A stretch of DNA of 64,000 nucleotides from Streptomyces natalensis ATCC 27448 (GTDB taxonomy: Bacteria; Actinomycetota; Actinomycetes; Streptomycetales; Streptomycetaceae), in contig NZ_JRKI01000063.1 of NCBI RefSeq assembly GCF_000935125.1, positions 62,001 to 126,000 on the forward strand. The letters are read 5' to 3'. Under the pieces are notes generated by a model. It worked only from the letters and a program-made list of their open reading frames with translations. It searched no databases and was not told the DNA's origin. A program made the position numbers and the translations under genes. This document shows positions 54,559-62,735 of this stretch, piece by piece. Numbering within the stretch: position 1 is the first letter of the stretch; the number at the start of each line of letters is the position of its first letter.

Positions 54559-55230
54559 TCAGGAGCCGAGGTACGTGAGCACCGCCAGCACCCGGCGGTG
54601 ATCCCCGTCACTCCGGTCCAGGCCCAGCTTGAGGAAGATGTTGCTGACGTGCTTCTCGACCGCACCGTCGCTGACCACCAGCTGCCGGGCGACCGCGGAA
54701 TTCGTCCGCCCCTCGGCCATCAGCCCCAGCACCTCCCGTTCCCTCGGCGTCAGACGCCCCAGCACGTCCTGCTTACGACTGCGCCCCAGCAGCTGCGCGA
54801 CCACTTCCGGGTCCAGCGCCGTACCGCCCCCGGCGACCCGGACCACCGCGTCGACGAACTCCCGGACCTCGGCCACCCGGTCCTTGAGCAGATAGCCGAT
54901 ACCCCGGGTGGAGCCGGCCAGCAGCTCCGTGGCGTACTGCTCCTCGACGTACTGCGACAGCACCAGCACGCCCAGCTGCGGGTACTCGCGGCGCAGCCTG
55001 ATGGCCGCCCGCACCCCTTCGTCGGTGTGCGTCGGCGGCATCCGTACGTCTGCCACCACCACGTCGGGCAGTGCATCCTCGGCCGCCAGCTCCCCGATCA
55101 CCTTGATCAGCGCTTCGGCGTCTCCGATACCGGCCACGACGTCATGCCCGCGGTCGGTCAGCAACCGCGTCAGCCCCTCCCGCAGCAGCACCGAATCCTC
55201 GGCGATGACCACCTGCACCCTGTTCTTCAT
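54559..55230 (-). CDS. NarL/FixJ-family response regulator
   Basis: The 223-residue protein has a receiver domain with acidic pocket Glu 11/Asp 12, phosphoacceptor Asp 61 (VVADVRMPP) and the switch Lys in YLLKDRV (about 117). The C-terminal LuxR-type HTH (LTPREREVLGLMAEGRTNSAVARQL) starts at about 160. The receiver region DGVLVLSQYVEEQYATELL-like part is typical of actinobacterial NarL relatives. It is the last gene of a minus-strand set behind two histidine kinases. Target genes are unknown. Confidence 0.94.
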   Translation of the reverse strand: MKNRVQVVIAEDSVLLREGLTRLLTDRGHDVVAGIGDAEALIKVIGELAAEDALPDVVVADVRMPPTHTDEGVRAAIRLRREYPQLGVLVLSQYVEEQYATELLAGSTRGIGYLLKDRVAEVREFVDAVVRVAGGGTALDPEVVAQLLGRSRKQDVLGRLTPREREVLGLMAEGRTNSAVARQLVVSDGAVEKHVSNIFLKLGLDRSDGDHRRVLAVLTYLGS

Positions 55231-55441
55231 GGTTCTGGTTCCCCCGCTTCTCGTACAACCCCGGCTGAGGTTCCAGCATTCCAGCAGGGGGGTTGGTGCG
55301 GGGGAGCTGTGGATAACTTCCGCTTCCGGTCTCGGCTGCGGGGGTGGAGGCCGGCGGGCAGGCGTCCGTCCCGGCCTCGGTCCCCTCCCGGTCTCGGCCG
55401 CGGTCCCAGCCCCGGCCTCGCCCGTAGGGGAGCGGGTGCCC

Positions 55442-56776
55442 CTACCGTCCCCGCCACGGCAGCTCGGCCGATACCGAGGTCGGGCCCCCGTCCGGGGAAT
55501 CCACCACCAGCAGGCCGTCCACCGAACCGAGCCGCCCGGCCAGCCCCGCCAGGCGGCCGCCCGCGTCGGTGGTCGCGCCGCCCTGGCCGTCGTCGGTCAC
55601 CCGCAGTACGATCCGGTCCGCCGCCCGCCAGACGTCGACCGTGGCGCGGGTGGCCCGCGCATGCCGGGAGACGTTCTCCAGCAGCTCGGAGACGGTGACG
55701 TAGGCGAGGGCCTCGATCGCGGCGGCGGGCCGTATGGGCAGGTCGACGGAGGCGGCGACCGGCACCGTGCAGCGCGCGGCCAGCGCCGACAGCGCCGGGC
55801 CGAGCCCCCGGTCGGTCAGGATCGCCGGATGGATGCCGCGAGCCAGCGCCCGCAGCTCCCGGAGCGCGACCTTCACCTCGCCGTGTGCCTCGTCCACCAC
55901 CCGCGCGGCGGCCTCCGGGGCGTGCGCCGACTTCTCTCGGGCCAGCTTCTCCTTCGCCAGCTCCAGGTCCCTCGCCAGCGAGGTCAGCCGGGCCTGCGCC
56001 CCGTCGTGCAGTTCCCGCTCGATACGCCGCAGATCGGCCGCCGCCGTATCGACCATCACCCCGCGGTCCGACTCCAGCTCCGAGACCCGCCCGGCGAGAG
56101 CGGACGGCCCCAGCAGTCCGCGCACCATCACCCGGTCCACCTGCGTCAGCCCGTGGACCAGCCAGGGCCCGGCCAGCACCATCAGCAGCCCGAGGGCGCT
56201 GACGCCCCCTATCTCCCCGGGCGAAGCGAGGTAGAAGCCATGGCCGTCGTGGTCGCCCCACACCTGGATGCCGGGCACTCCCAGATACGCGGGGAACGTC
56301 CACCGCCACAGCGGATAGCTCAGCAGGGCCCAGCCCACGGACCAGAAGACCGTGGCGAGCACGAAGGAGAACAGCGCCCACGGGAAGTGGAAGAGGCAGT
56401 AGAGCAGGTGCCGCCAGGACACACCGCTCTTCAGGACGGCCCCTATCCACCCCAGCGGCCCCGGTTTGGCGGCCCGCACCGGCGCCGGCTCGGCGACCTC
56501 CAGCCCCAGCAGCGCACGGGCCCGGCCGCGCTCCACCACCCCCAGCGCCCGGCAGCCCGCCAGCCCGCCGGCCAGCACCACGATGCCCAGGAACGTGATC
56601 AGCAGCCCGGCGCCGGTCGCGATCACCGCCACCGCATAGGCAAACAGCAGGGAGGCGATCGGCAGGCTGAGAAACAGATAGAGGAATTCGCGCCAGGCCC
56701 ACCCGGAGAACGGGGCGCGCAGCCCCACGGGCACGTGGGAGCCGCGGGGTGGGGAGGGTGCGTGTGCGAGGTCCAT
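55442..56776 (-). CDS. Sensor histidine kinase, copy 1
   Basis: The 444-residue protein has an N-terminal membrane sensor region with about five helices between residues 30 and 210. The HisKA_3 phosphoacceptor is His 257 in RIERELHDGAQARL. The C-terminal ATPase domain shows NVSRHARATRA (N box) and DDGQGGA (G1 box). It closely parallels the kinase at 56985-58241 from the phosphoacceptor onward. A 211-base gap separates it from the response regulator. Start ATG 56776 gives a short polar N-terminus before WAWREFLYL. Confidence 0.92.
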   Translation of the reverse strand: MDLAHAPSPPRGSHVPVGLRAPFSGWAWREFLYLFLSLPIASLLFAYAVAVIATGAGLLITFLGIVVLAGGLAGCRALGVVERGRARALLGLEVAEPAPVRAAKPGPLGWIGAVLKSGVSWRHLLYCLFHFPWALFSFVLATVFWSVGWALLSYPLWRWTFPAYLGVPGIQVWGDHDGHGFYLASPGEIGGVSALGLLMVLAGPWLVHGLTQVDRVMVRGLLGPSALAGRVSELESDRGVMVDTAAADLRRIERELHDGAQARLTSLARDLELAKEKLAREKSAHAPEAAARVVDEAHGEVKVALRELRALARGIHPAILTDRGLGPALSALAARCTVPVAASVDLPIRPAAAIEALAYVTVSELLENVSRHARATRATVDVWRAADRIVLRVTDDGQGGATTDAGGRLAGLAGRLGSVDGLLVVDSPDGGPTSVSAELPWRGR

Positions 56777-56803
56777 CGTGTGGTGGTCCGTCCGTCTGTC
56801 CGT

Positions 56804-56837
56804 TGGTGTTCCGCTACGACTGGTGTTCCGCTACGAC
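56804..56837. repeat. 17-bp perfect tandem duplication
   Basis: TGGTGTTCCGCTACGAC occurs at 56804-56820 and again at 56821-56837, 28 bases upstream of the start of kinase copy 1. Confidence 0.93.
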
Positions 56838-56984
56838 CAGCGTCCGCGGCCGGCGCCGCCCGCGCCATGAGGCTCAGCACCCTCTTCACCTGGGGTTATC
56901 CCCACCATCGCCGGACCTGTGGGCGAATGCTGTGCCGGCCCGTACGGACCGATCCCTCGGCGCGTGCCCGTCACCGCGTGCCCC

Positions 56985-58241
56985 TCAGCGCGTTTCCGTA
57001 CGCGCCATACCCACACGCCCCGTCCCCGCCCGCCCCCGCCACGGCAACTCCGCCGTCACCCGCGTCGGCCCGCCCATCGGCGAGTCCAGTACGAACCGCC
57101 CGTCCACCGACCCCAGCCGCTCGGCGAGCCCGGCCATCCCGCTCCCGCCGTCCAGCCGCGCCCCGCCCCGCCCGTCGTCCGCCACCCGGATCAGCAGACG
57201 GTCCCCGACCCGCCGCACCTCCACCGACGCCCTACGCGCCGCGCTGTGCTTGGAGACGTTCTGGAGCAGCTCGGAGACGGTGAAGTAGATGATCCCCTCG
57301 ATGGCGGGCGCGGGCCGTTCGGGCAGGTCCACGGAGGCGGCGGTGGGCACCGTGCAGCGCCCGGCCAGCGAGGCCAGCGCCGGGCCGAGCCCCCGGTCGG
57401 TCAGGATCGCCGGATGGATGCCACGGGCCAGATCCCGCAGCTCCTGGAGCGCCAGCTTCACCTCGCCGTGCGCCTCGTCGACCATCGCCGCCGCCGCGTC
57501 CGGGTCCTCCAGCAGCTTCTCCTTCGCCAGGCCGAGCCCCATGGCCAGCGCCACCAGCCGGGCCTGCGCCCCGTCGTGCAGATCCCGCTCGATACGCCGC
57601 AGATCGGCCGCCGCCGTGTCGCTGACCGTCATCCGGTCCGCCTCCAGCTCGGCGATCCGCCGCTCCCACTCGTCGGGGGGCGCCAGCAGTCCACGCACCA
57701 TCGCCCGGTCCACGTTGGACAGCCAGCGCGCCAACCAGGGCAACGCCGGCCACCCCACGAGAAGCGCGACCAGCGTGACCACGAAGCTGAGTACGGCCCA
57801 GGGCAGCCGTACGAACGCGAACAGCGCATGCCGCCAGGCCACCGGATCCTTCACACCCGCCCACAACCAGGGGAAAAACCCCCGCTCGCGCGCTCGCAGC
57901 CGACTCGGCTCCTCGATGCGCACCCCGAGCAGGCGCCGCGCCCGCGCCCGTTCCAGCTTCCCGTACCACCGGCACGCCACCAGGCCACTCGCCAGCAGCG
58001 GCAGCCCCACGACGGTGACGGACAGCCCGATACCCAGCGCCAGCCAGACCACCAGCACCACGAACGCGAGCACGTTCAGCGGCAGGTTGAGCAGCAGATA
58101 ACCGATCTCCCGCCACGTCCAGCCGCTGAGCGGTGTGCGCGGCGGCGGAAGCGGGGCGTCGCCTGAGGAGGCGTCAGTGGTGCCGTCGCAGGAGCCGTCA
58201 ACTCTTCCGTCACCGGCGCTGTTGGGGGAGCGTTCCGTCAT
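56985..58241 (-). CDS. Sensor histidine kinase, copy 2
   Basis: The 418-residue protein has the same plan as copy 1: a WTWREIGYLLLNLP-type start to the membrane sensor region, His 222 in RIERDLHDGAQARL, NVSKHSAARRA and DDGRGGA. The stretch VDEAHGEVK through RGIHPAILTDRGLGPAL is almost identical in both. The N-terminal 30 residues are polar, and the product ends in an extra RAGTGRVGMARTE tail. ATG 58241 has no strong ribosome-binding site. It is the promoter-proximal gene of the trio. Confidence 0.92.
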   Translation of the reverse strand: MTERSPNSAGDGRVDGSCDGTTDASSGDAPLPPPRTPLSGWTWREIGYLLLNLPLNVLAFVVLVVWLALGIGLSVTVVGLPLLASGLVACRWYGKLERARARRLLGVRIEEPSRLRARERGFFPWLWAGVKDPVAWRHALFAFVRLPWAVLSFVVTLVALLVGWPALPWLARWLSNVDRAMVRGLLAPPDEWERRIAELEADRMTVSDTAAADLRRIERDLHDGAQARLVALAMGLGLAKEKLLEDPDAAAAMVDEAHGEVKLALQELRDLARGIHPAILTDRGLGPALASLAGRCTVPTAASVDLPERPAPAIEGIIYFTVSELLQNVSKHSAARRASVEVRRVGDRLLIRVADDGRGGARLDGGSGMAGLAERLGSVDGRFVLDSPMGGPTRVTAELPWRGRAGTGRVGMARTETR

Positions 58242-58422
58242 ACGCCCAGCCTGCCCGGCCGGGGGCCCGGCTGCCATGGGGCGGCCGGGGAGCCGGGGGT
58301 GGGGTTTTCCCCATCATGGCTGGGCGGTCCGCCTTCTTCTGAAGCGACCGTCGACGGTGGCGGCGGCCTGCGGTCTCCGTATGCCGTCCTGCCGTCGACA
58401 GGTCAGCCTCCTGGACTGGCGC

Positions 58423-58788
58423 TCACGGCCGATGGCAAACGGCCTCGACGTTGTTCCCGTCGGGGTCGCGGACAAAGGCTCCGTAGTAGGACTCGTGGTA
58501 TTCCGGCCAAAGCCTGGGCGCGTGCAGGACCTCGGCGCCCGCCGAGAGAGCCGCTGCGTAGAAGCCGTCCACGGCGGAGCGGTCGGCCGCGGAGAACGCT
58601 ATGTGCAGCTCGCGTGCAGGCGCGGGGTCGGTCGCCGGAACCAGCCACAACGGGTGGCCCGTGACCCCGAAGCTGATGTTCTCGCCGAACTGCTTCTTGC
58701 GCTCGCCACCTAACGGAGCGAGCACGGCGTCGTAGAAAGCGGCGCTGGCCGCGATGTCCTGTACCTGGATGGCGACATGATCCAACAT
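58423..58788 (-). CDS. VOC-family (glyoxalase/bleomycin resistance-like) protein
   Basis: The 121-residue product has the two beta-alpha-beta-beta-beta units of the vicinal oxygen chelate fold: MLDHVAIQVQDIAASAAFYDAVL, then AFVRDPDGNNVEAVCH with the usual terminal Glu. First-half His 4 and the C-terminal Glu are likely metal ligands. Small stand-alone VOC proteins vary in activity and no substrate is indicated. The nearby hydrolase remnant lies just upstream on the same strand. Confidence 0.9.
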   Translation of the reverse strand: MLDHVAIQVQDIAASAAFYDAVLAPLGGERKKQFGENISFGVTGHPLWLVPATDPAPARELHIAFSAADRSAVDGFYAAALSAGAEVLHAPRLWPEYHESYYGAFVRDPDGNNVEAVCHRP

Positions 58789-58882
58789 GCGTCAACCCTC
58801 CTCTTCCGCACGGGGGTTGTCGTGTCATTTTCCCTTCGTCCGCTCGCCGACCGGGCGCAGCGGCACCGGCCCGCGCGGCCCT

Positions 58883-58995
58883 CTAGCGGGGCAGGGCGTT
58901 CGCGAAGGCGAGCACCTCCTTCGAGCACCTCCTTGTTGTAACGGTCCGGATCGCTCATGTAGAGGCCGTGTCCCGCGCCGTGAGGTGGGCTCCCG
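58883..58995 (-). pseudogene. Alpha/beta hydrolase C-terminal remnant with frameshift
   Basis: Directly after the stop of the ATPase gene the minus strand encodes YDGSPPHGAGHGLYMSDPDRYN KEVL, which resembles the C-terminus of chloroperoxidase-like hydrolases (YDGxPHG then a helix). A 13-bp duplication then shifts the frame. With one copy removed the end reads KEVLAFANALPR and stop at 58883-58885. No upstream part of the gene is left, so the ATPase stop marks a deletion junction. Confidence 0.6.
58909..58934. repeat. 13-bp perfect tandem duplication causing a frameshift
   Basis: CGAGCACCTCCTT occurs at 58909-58921 and again at 58922-58934, inside the hydrolase remnant. Confidence 0.93.
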
Positions 58996-59715
58996 TCATA
59001 CGCCCAGCCCGGCGAGGGCGATCTCGGCCCAGACGGTGTGCCCGTCGTCCGTCCTGTCCTGTCCCCACCGCTCGCTCAGCGCCGCGACGATCGGCAGTCC
59101 GCGCCCGCGCTCCCGCATCGCGCTCGGCCCTTCGCATACGACCGCCCGGCCTTCTCCCTCGTCGCTCACCCCCACCCTCACCACCGGGCCCGAGCGCGTC
59201 AGCTCGACGACGAGGAAACGGCTGTCGCTGTGCTCCAGCGCATTGGCGACCAGCTCTCCGGTGACCGCCTCCAGGTCGTCGGCCGCTCCCCGGGGCAGCC
59301 GCCACGACCGCGCCACGTCCCGTACGAAGCGACGGGCGGCGCCCGCGGAGACGAGCTCCCCACCGGGCAGCGAGGCCAGCGCCGAGGCCGTCGGCTCGTC
59401 GAGGTCCTCGCCCGACTCGTCGTCATCCGCGGGTGCGAGCCGGATCCCCCGGCTCTCGGCAATGAACAGCGCATCGTGCAGCGCCTCCACCAACTGTGCG
59501 CAGAGGCAGCGGAGTTCGGCGACCGCTGCCGGCCCGCACTCCGCGAGGACCCTCCGCCCGTGCCCGAGCACCCTCCCCGCGAGGCCGAGCTGCACGGCCT
59601 CGATCCGGTTGGCCAGCCGCGATACGGGTCCGGTGCCGTCGGTGGACAGATAACAGGGCCGTCCGTCTCCGGTGGTCCGGGGCAGCACCCGCACGTCCGG
59701 GTCGTCGCCGTTCAT
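58996..59715 (-). CDS. ATP-binding regulatory protein (anti-sigma/HATPase type)
   Basis: The 239-residue protein has a variable N-terminal half and a C-terminal HATPase_c domain like RsbW/SpoIIAB: ELVANALEHSDSRFLVVEL (N box), VRVGVSDEGEGR (G1-like), GRGLPIVAALSERWG. Streptomyces has dozens of such proteins; those beside XRE/DUF397 genes (AbaA/WhiJ loci) affect development and antibiotic production. It overlaps the preceding small gene by four bases (ATGA). Confidence 0.9.
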   Translation of the reverse strand: MNGDDPDVRVLPRTTGDGRPCYLSTDGTGPVSRLANRIEAVQLGLAGRVLGHGRRVLAECGPAAVAELRCLCAQLVEALHDALFIAESRGIRLAPADDDESGEDLDEPTASALASLPGGELVSAGAARRFVRDVARSWRLPRGAADDLEAVTGELVANALEHSDSRFLVVELTRSGPVVRVGVSDEGEGRAVVCEGPSAMRERGRGLPIVAALSERWGQDRTDDGHTVWAEIALAGLGV

Positions 59716-59954
59716 CGCGCCGCCTCCGCGACGAGGGTGTGGAGGTAGGGGCGGACCAGCGCGGTGGCGTCGCCGTCGATGGGGATGTCGACGGCGTACG
59801 GGCCGGGGCGGCGGATGCGGTGGGTGGTGTTGCAGGCCGGTGGCGTGGGGCGCACGGGGCGGGGTGGGTGTCCGGACGATGTGGCGCGGTGGCGGCCGCG
59901 GGGGGCGAAGAGGGTTTGGAGGCGCGTGAGGGTGCGGTGGATGAGGTCGGTCAT
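59712..59954 (-). CDS. Small LVRPYL-type protein (80 aa)
   Basis: An 80-residue basic, Pro-rich protein ending in TALVRPYLHTLVAEAAR. This C-terminal core occurs in short Streptomyces proteins adjacent to ATPase/XRE/DUF397 genes and resembles the candidate at 6384-6521. ATG 59954 follows AGGAGTGGAGAAG. The stop overlaps the ATPase start, so both are translated together. Function is unknown; a partner role for the ATPase is inferred from coupling. Confidence 0.75.
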   Translation of the reverse strand: MTDLIHRTLTRLQTLFAPRGRHRATSSGHPPRPVRPTPPACNTTHRIRRPGPYAVDIPIDGDATALVRPYLHTLVAEAAR

Positions 59955-60027
59955 CTTCTCCACTCCTAGGTTCGGGTTGCGCACAGTGGTCGCATGTGCC
60001 CGTGCCGTGACATCTCCTAGCGTGGGA

Positions 60028-60043
60028 GCCGAAAATTTTCGGC
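60028..60043. promoter_or_regulatory. Perfect 16-bp palindrome in the divergent XRE promoter region
   Basis: GCCGAAAATTTTCGGC is a perfect palindrome in the AT-rich space between the minus-strand small gene and the XRE regulator. A half-like copy, TTCGGTGAAAATTT, follows at about 60051-60064. It is a strong candidate for the XRE operator. Confidence 0.68.
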
Positions 60044-60143
60044 GCAATATTTCGGTGAAAATTTGAGCCTGAAGGGTGAAAGCTGGCATATGCCGAGGGA
60101 GTTGACGTGTGTACAGTCGCTCGCGAGAGGTGGTGGTCGACTC

Positions 60144-61010
60144 ATGGCGGACGCCAAGCCGACGCTGATGCGCAGGCGACTGGGGCTCGCGCTCCGGGCC
60201 CTCCGTCAACGTTCGGCCCTGAGCCTGCAAGAGGCGGCGGAGCGGCTGGGGATGTCCGGCCCGCCGGTTCTCAGCAAGATCGAGAACGGCAAAATGCGGG
60301 TGCAGCCTGCTGCCTTGGATGGATATTTCACCACCTACGGCGTCGCGGACGAGCGGCGGAAGGGCGAGATCCGAACGCTGGCCAGGATGGCGTCCTCGTC
60401 GCGCAGTGCGAATCTGTTCAACCAGTACCGCGGTGCCGTTCGTGATCCGTTCGCCGATTACCTGGAGCTGGAGGAAGTAGCCACTCACGCCGACTGGTAC
60501 GCATCCCAGTTGGTTCCTGGCCTGCTTCAGACCCCCGACTACGCTCTCGCGGTTGTTGAGGGCAGCGGTAAGTGGCATACGGCTCGCGAGGTTCGCACCT
60601 TTGTCGAACTCCGTATGCAGCGGCAGCAAGTGCTGCGCCGCGAACGGCCGTTGGAGATGTGGTGCATCCTTGACGAAGCGGCGCTCCGCAGGCAGATGGG
60701 AGGTGCTCGGGTCATGGCTGAGCAGCTGCGTCATCTTCTGGAGACCGCGGAGGAAGTCGCTGGCGTGAACGTGCAGGTGCTGCCGTTCAGCACAGGCGCT
60801 CACACCGGGATCGACGGAGCCTTCACCGTCTTCCGATTCGACGCCGGCGACCCGCTGGTCGTCGTGGAATCCCTGACCACCTCCCAATATCTGGAGGAGG
60901 ACGCACATGTGGGGCGCTACGACGTGACCTTCAACCACCTGCGTGCGCGGGCACTCGACACAGTTCCCTCGCGCGACTTCATCCATAAGCTCATCAAGGA
61001 GGAAGCGTGA
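60144..61010 (+). CDS. XRE-family regulator with DUF5753 domain (WhiJ-like)
   Basis: The 288-residue protein has the N-terminal HTH (about 9-63: RRRLGLALRALRQRSALSLQEAAERLGMS, VLSKIENGKMRV) and the DUF5753 domain (THADWYASQLVPGLLQTPDYA, NVQVLPFSTGAHTGIDGAFTVFRF, VVVESLTTSQYLEE). ATG 60144 (MADAK) fits the family's usual start; earlier in-frame starts at 60090 and 60063 are possible. It overlaps the DUF397 gene by four bases. With the divergent ATPase pair it forms a whiJ/abaA-like locus. Confidence 0.92.
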   Translation: MADAKPTLMRRRLGLALRALRQRSALSLQEAAERLGMSGPPVLSKIENGKMRVQPAALDGYFTTYGVADERRKGEIRTLARMASSSRSANLFNQYRGAVRDPFADYLELEEVATHADWYASQLVPGLLQTPDYALAVVEGSGKWHTAREVRTFVELRMQRQQVLRRERPLEMWCILDEAALRRQMGGARVMAEQLRHLLETAEEVAGVNVQVLPFSTGAHTGIDGAFTVFRFDAGDPLVVVESLTTSQYLEEDAHVGRYDVTFNHLRARALDTVPSRDFIHKLIKEEA

Positions 61011-61210
61011 CCATCGAGATACGTGCGAGCGCCGCCCAATGGCTCAAGAGCAGCTACAGCTCGGGTGGGGACAACTGCGTCGAGGTAGCAAACCTCCCCG
61101 CCCTCAGCCGTGTCGCCGTCCGCGACTCCAAGGACCCGGACGGCCCCGTCCTGGCCTTCCCCACGCCCGCGTTCGCGGCGTTCGTCGGGCGGGTCCGGGG
61201 TACCGACTGA
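61007..61210 (+). CDS. DUF397 protein
   Basis: A 67-residue protein of normal DUF397 length: AAQWLKSSYSSGGDNCVEVANLP at the start, VAVRDSKDPDGP in the middle and FAAFVGRVRG at the end. It is encoded in a GTGA overlap with its XRE partner. In known WhiJ-type pairs the small protein relieves or modulates the HTH protein. Confidence 0.92.
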   Translation: MTIEIRASAAQWLKSSYSSGGDNCVEVANLPALSRVAVRDSKDPDGPVLAFPTPAFAAFVGRVRGTD

Positions 61211-61397
61211 CGGCCGTCGTCCCCCATAGCGACCGGAAACCGGTGGATTGTCAGTGGCGTCTGGCATGGTGAAGGTGTTGCTTCGTCCGCCGACGCAATC
61301 GGTTTGCGTGCGCTGGTGCGGTGCCGGTTGGGTGGTGGACAAGGACGGCAACGTGAGGGGCCAGGGGGCTCGTAGGTCAACGGGGAGGGTGAGCAGC

Positions 61398-61736
61398 ATG
61401 GGGCTCAAGTTCGACATGGGCAGCCAGACGCTGTCGACGCTGTCAGGGCAGACGCAGGGGTCGTCGGAGGACCTTGGCGCGCTCGTCAAGCAGCTGGTGG
61501 CGGCGGCGCAGCCGTTGGAGGGCAAGTTCAACGGTGCGGGCAAGATCGCCTTCGACAATTTCAAGCGCAATTCGGACGAGATCGCGGCGTCGCTGAACGG
61601 TGCTCTGCGGTCGATCCTGGGCGGTCAGAAGGGCATGGACCGGTCGTTCGTCGCCGGTGAGCACGAGGCCGCGGACAACGCACGGCAGTCGATGTCGTCG
61701 GCCAACTTCGACGCGGCCCGTTTCTCAGGCCGCTGA
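61398..61736 (+). CDS. ESAT-6-like small protein 1 (112 aa)
   Basis: The product is all-helical with two long helices broken near QPLEGKFNGAGKIAFDN, the position where WXG100 proteins have Trp-x-Gly; here it is FNG. The C-terminal half carries DNARQSMSSANFDAARF. Its length and pattern fit the type VII (ESX) small-protein family, though without a canonical WXG. ATG 61398 follows GGGGAGGG. It starts a run of four genes leading to a large effector-like gene. Confidence 0.7.
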   Translation: MGLKFDMGSQTLSTLSGQTQGSSEDLGALVKQLVAAAQPLEGKFNGAGKIAFDNFKRNSDEIAASLNGALRSILGGQKGMDRSFVAGEHEAADNARQSMSSANFDAARFSGR

Positions 61737-61829
61737 GCCGACAGCCCATACACGGCACAGTCAAGGCAAGAACCGGTAGGGGAGCGAGCCCGTGGGGCTG
61801 CCGCCGGTTTCCACGGGGAGGATGAGGAC

Positions 61830-62141
61830 ATGACGGCTGGCGCGGACCGGCGGAGCTATGACACGGGTGCCTCGGCCGAGGCGCAGACGAATCTGCAGTC
61901 GGTGATTGCCCGGCTGGAGTCCCTGATCGGTGAGCGTGACCGCCAGGTGAAGGCGGCCATGGCGGACTTCTCCGCCGATGGGGTGTCCGAGCAGTACCAC
62001 GGTGCCGAGCAGCGCTGGAACCGTTCGGCGACCGAGGTGCGCTCGATCATCCATCTGCTGCGCTCGACGCTGGAGAAGAACGACGGCACGGCGCACACGG
62101 CGTTGCAGCGGGCGAAGGCCGCGGTCGACGGCATCGGCTGA
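61830..62141 (+). CDS. ESAT-6-like small protein 2 (103 aa)
   Basis: A 103-residue helical hairpin protein of the group annotated as pore-forming ESAT-6 family in Streptomyces. Its core is AQTNLQSVIARLESLIGERDRQVKAAMADF, then RWNRSATEVRSIIHLLRSTLEKN, with Trp near the turn. ATG 61830 follows GGGGAGGATGAGG. It likely pairs with the product of 61398-61736. Confidence 0.75.
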   Translation: MTAGADRRSYDTGASAEAQTNLQSVIARLESLIGERDRQVKAAMADFSADGVSEQYHGAEQRWNRSATEVRSIIHLLRSTLEKNDGTAHTALQRAKAAVDGIG

Positions 62142-62231
62142 CGCCATCGGCGGCATGCGAGCGTCCATCGGTGGTTGAGGTTGCACGTACGGGCAGGGGG
62201 GAGCCTGGCCCGGGGGATGGGAGCGGTAGGG

Positions 62232-62723
62232 ATGACGGGGTGGGACCTCACGCCTTCGGGCGTGAACCATGTGCTGGACAAGACCAGCCGCACGGCAGGC
62301 GAACTGGGTGAGCAGATCTCCGCGTACGGCGGCCCGAAGGGCGATCTTCTCAAGGCCGCCCACGCGGTGGGCACACTCCAGATGGCAGGTGAGAAGCCGC
62401 CGTCCGGTCACCCCGGCCCGGACGGCAAGCCCGCACCGACCGGGCTGCTGGCCAGCGCCCTGGCCGAGTTCGCCGCAAAGACGCAGGACGATCTGACGTT
62501 CCTGCTGGCCCGGACGAAGAAGTCGGTGGACGGCGCGGCGAACGCGGCGCGCGAGTACCTCGAGGGCGACGAGCGGATGGCCTCGCATGTGCTGCAACAG
62601 GCCGTAAAGGCACCCGACCTGCACCCGCACAAGCACGCCGGCCACGGCCACGGCAGCGCACACGACCACGGCGGTCGGCACGACGACGGCGGCACTCACG
62701 CCCATGGCGGCGGCGGAAAGTAG
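62232..62723 (+). CDS. DUF6507-type helical protein with a His-rich tail
   Basis: The 163-residue protein begins MTGWDLTPSGVNHVLDKTSRTAGELGE, a pattern I recall from DUF6507 proteins next to ESAT-6-like genes in Streptomyces. The last 33 residues are His/Gly/Asp-rich (HPHKHAGHGHGSAHDHGG) and could bind metal. ATG 62232 is chosen over ATG 62217 for its closer ribosome-binding region; either is possible. It lies 12 bases before the large effector-like gene. Confidence 0.7.
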   Translation: MTGWDLTPSGVNHVLDKTSRTAGELGEQISAYGGPKGDLLKAAHAVGTLQMAGEKPPSGHPGPDGKPAPTGLLASALAEFAAKTQDDLTFLLARTKKSVDGAANAAREYLEGDERMASHVLQQAVKAPDLHPHKHAGHGHGSAHDHGGRHDDGGTHAHGGGGK

Positions 62724-62735
62724 GGGGACTTACAC

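Noticed and set aside
55227..56702. A long minus-strand frame in histidine kinase copy 1
   Set aside because: It is an alternative frame with Gly/Arg/Ala-rich translation; the real frame carries the HisKA_3 and ATPase motifs.
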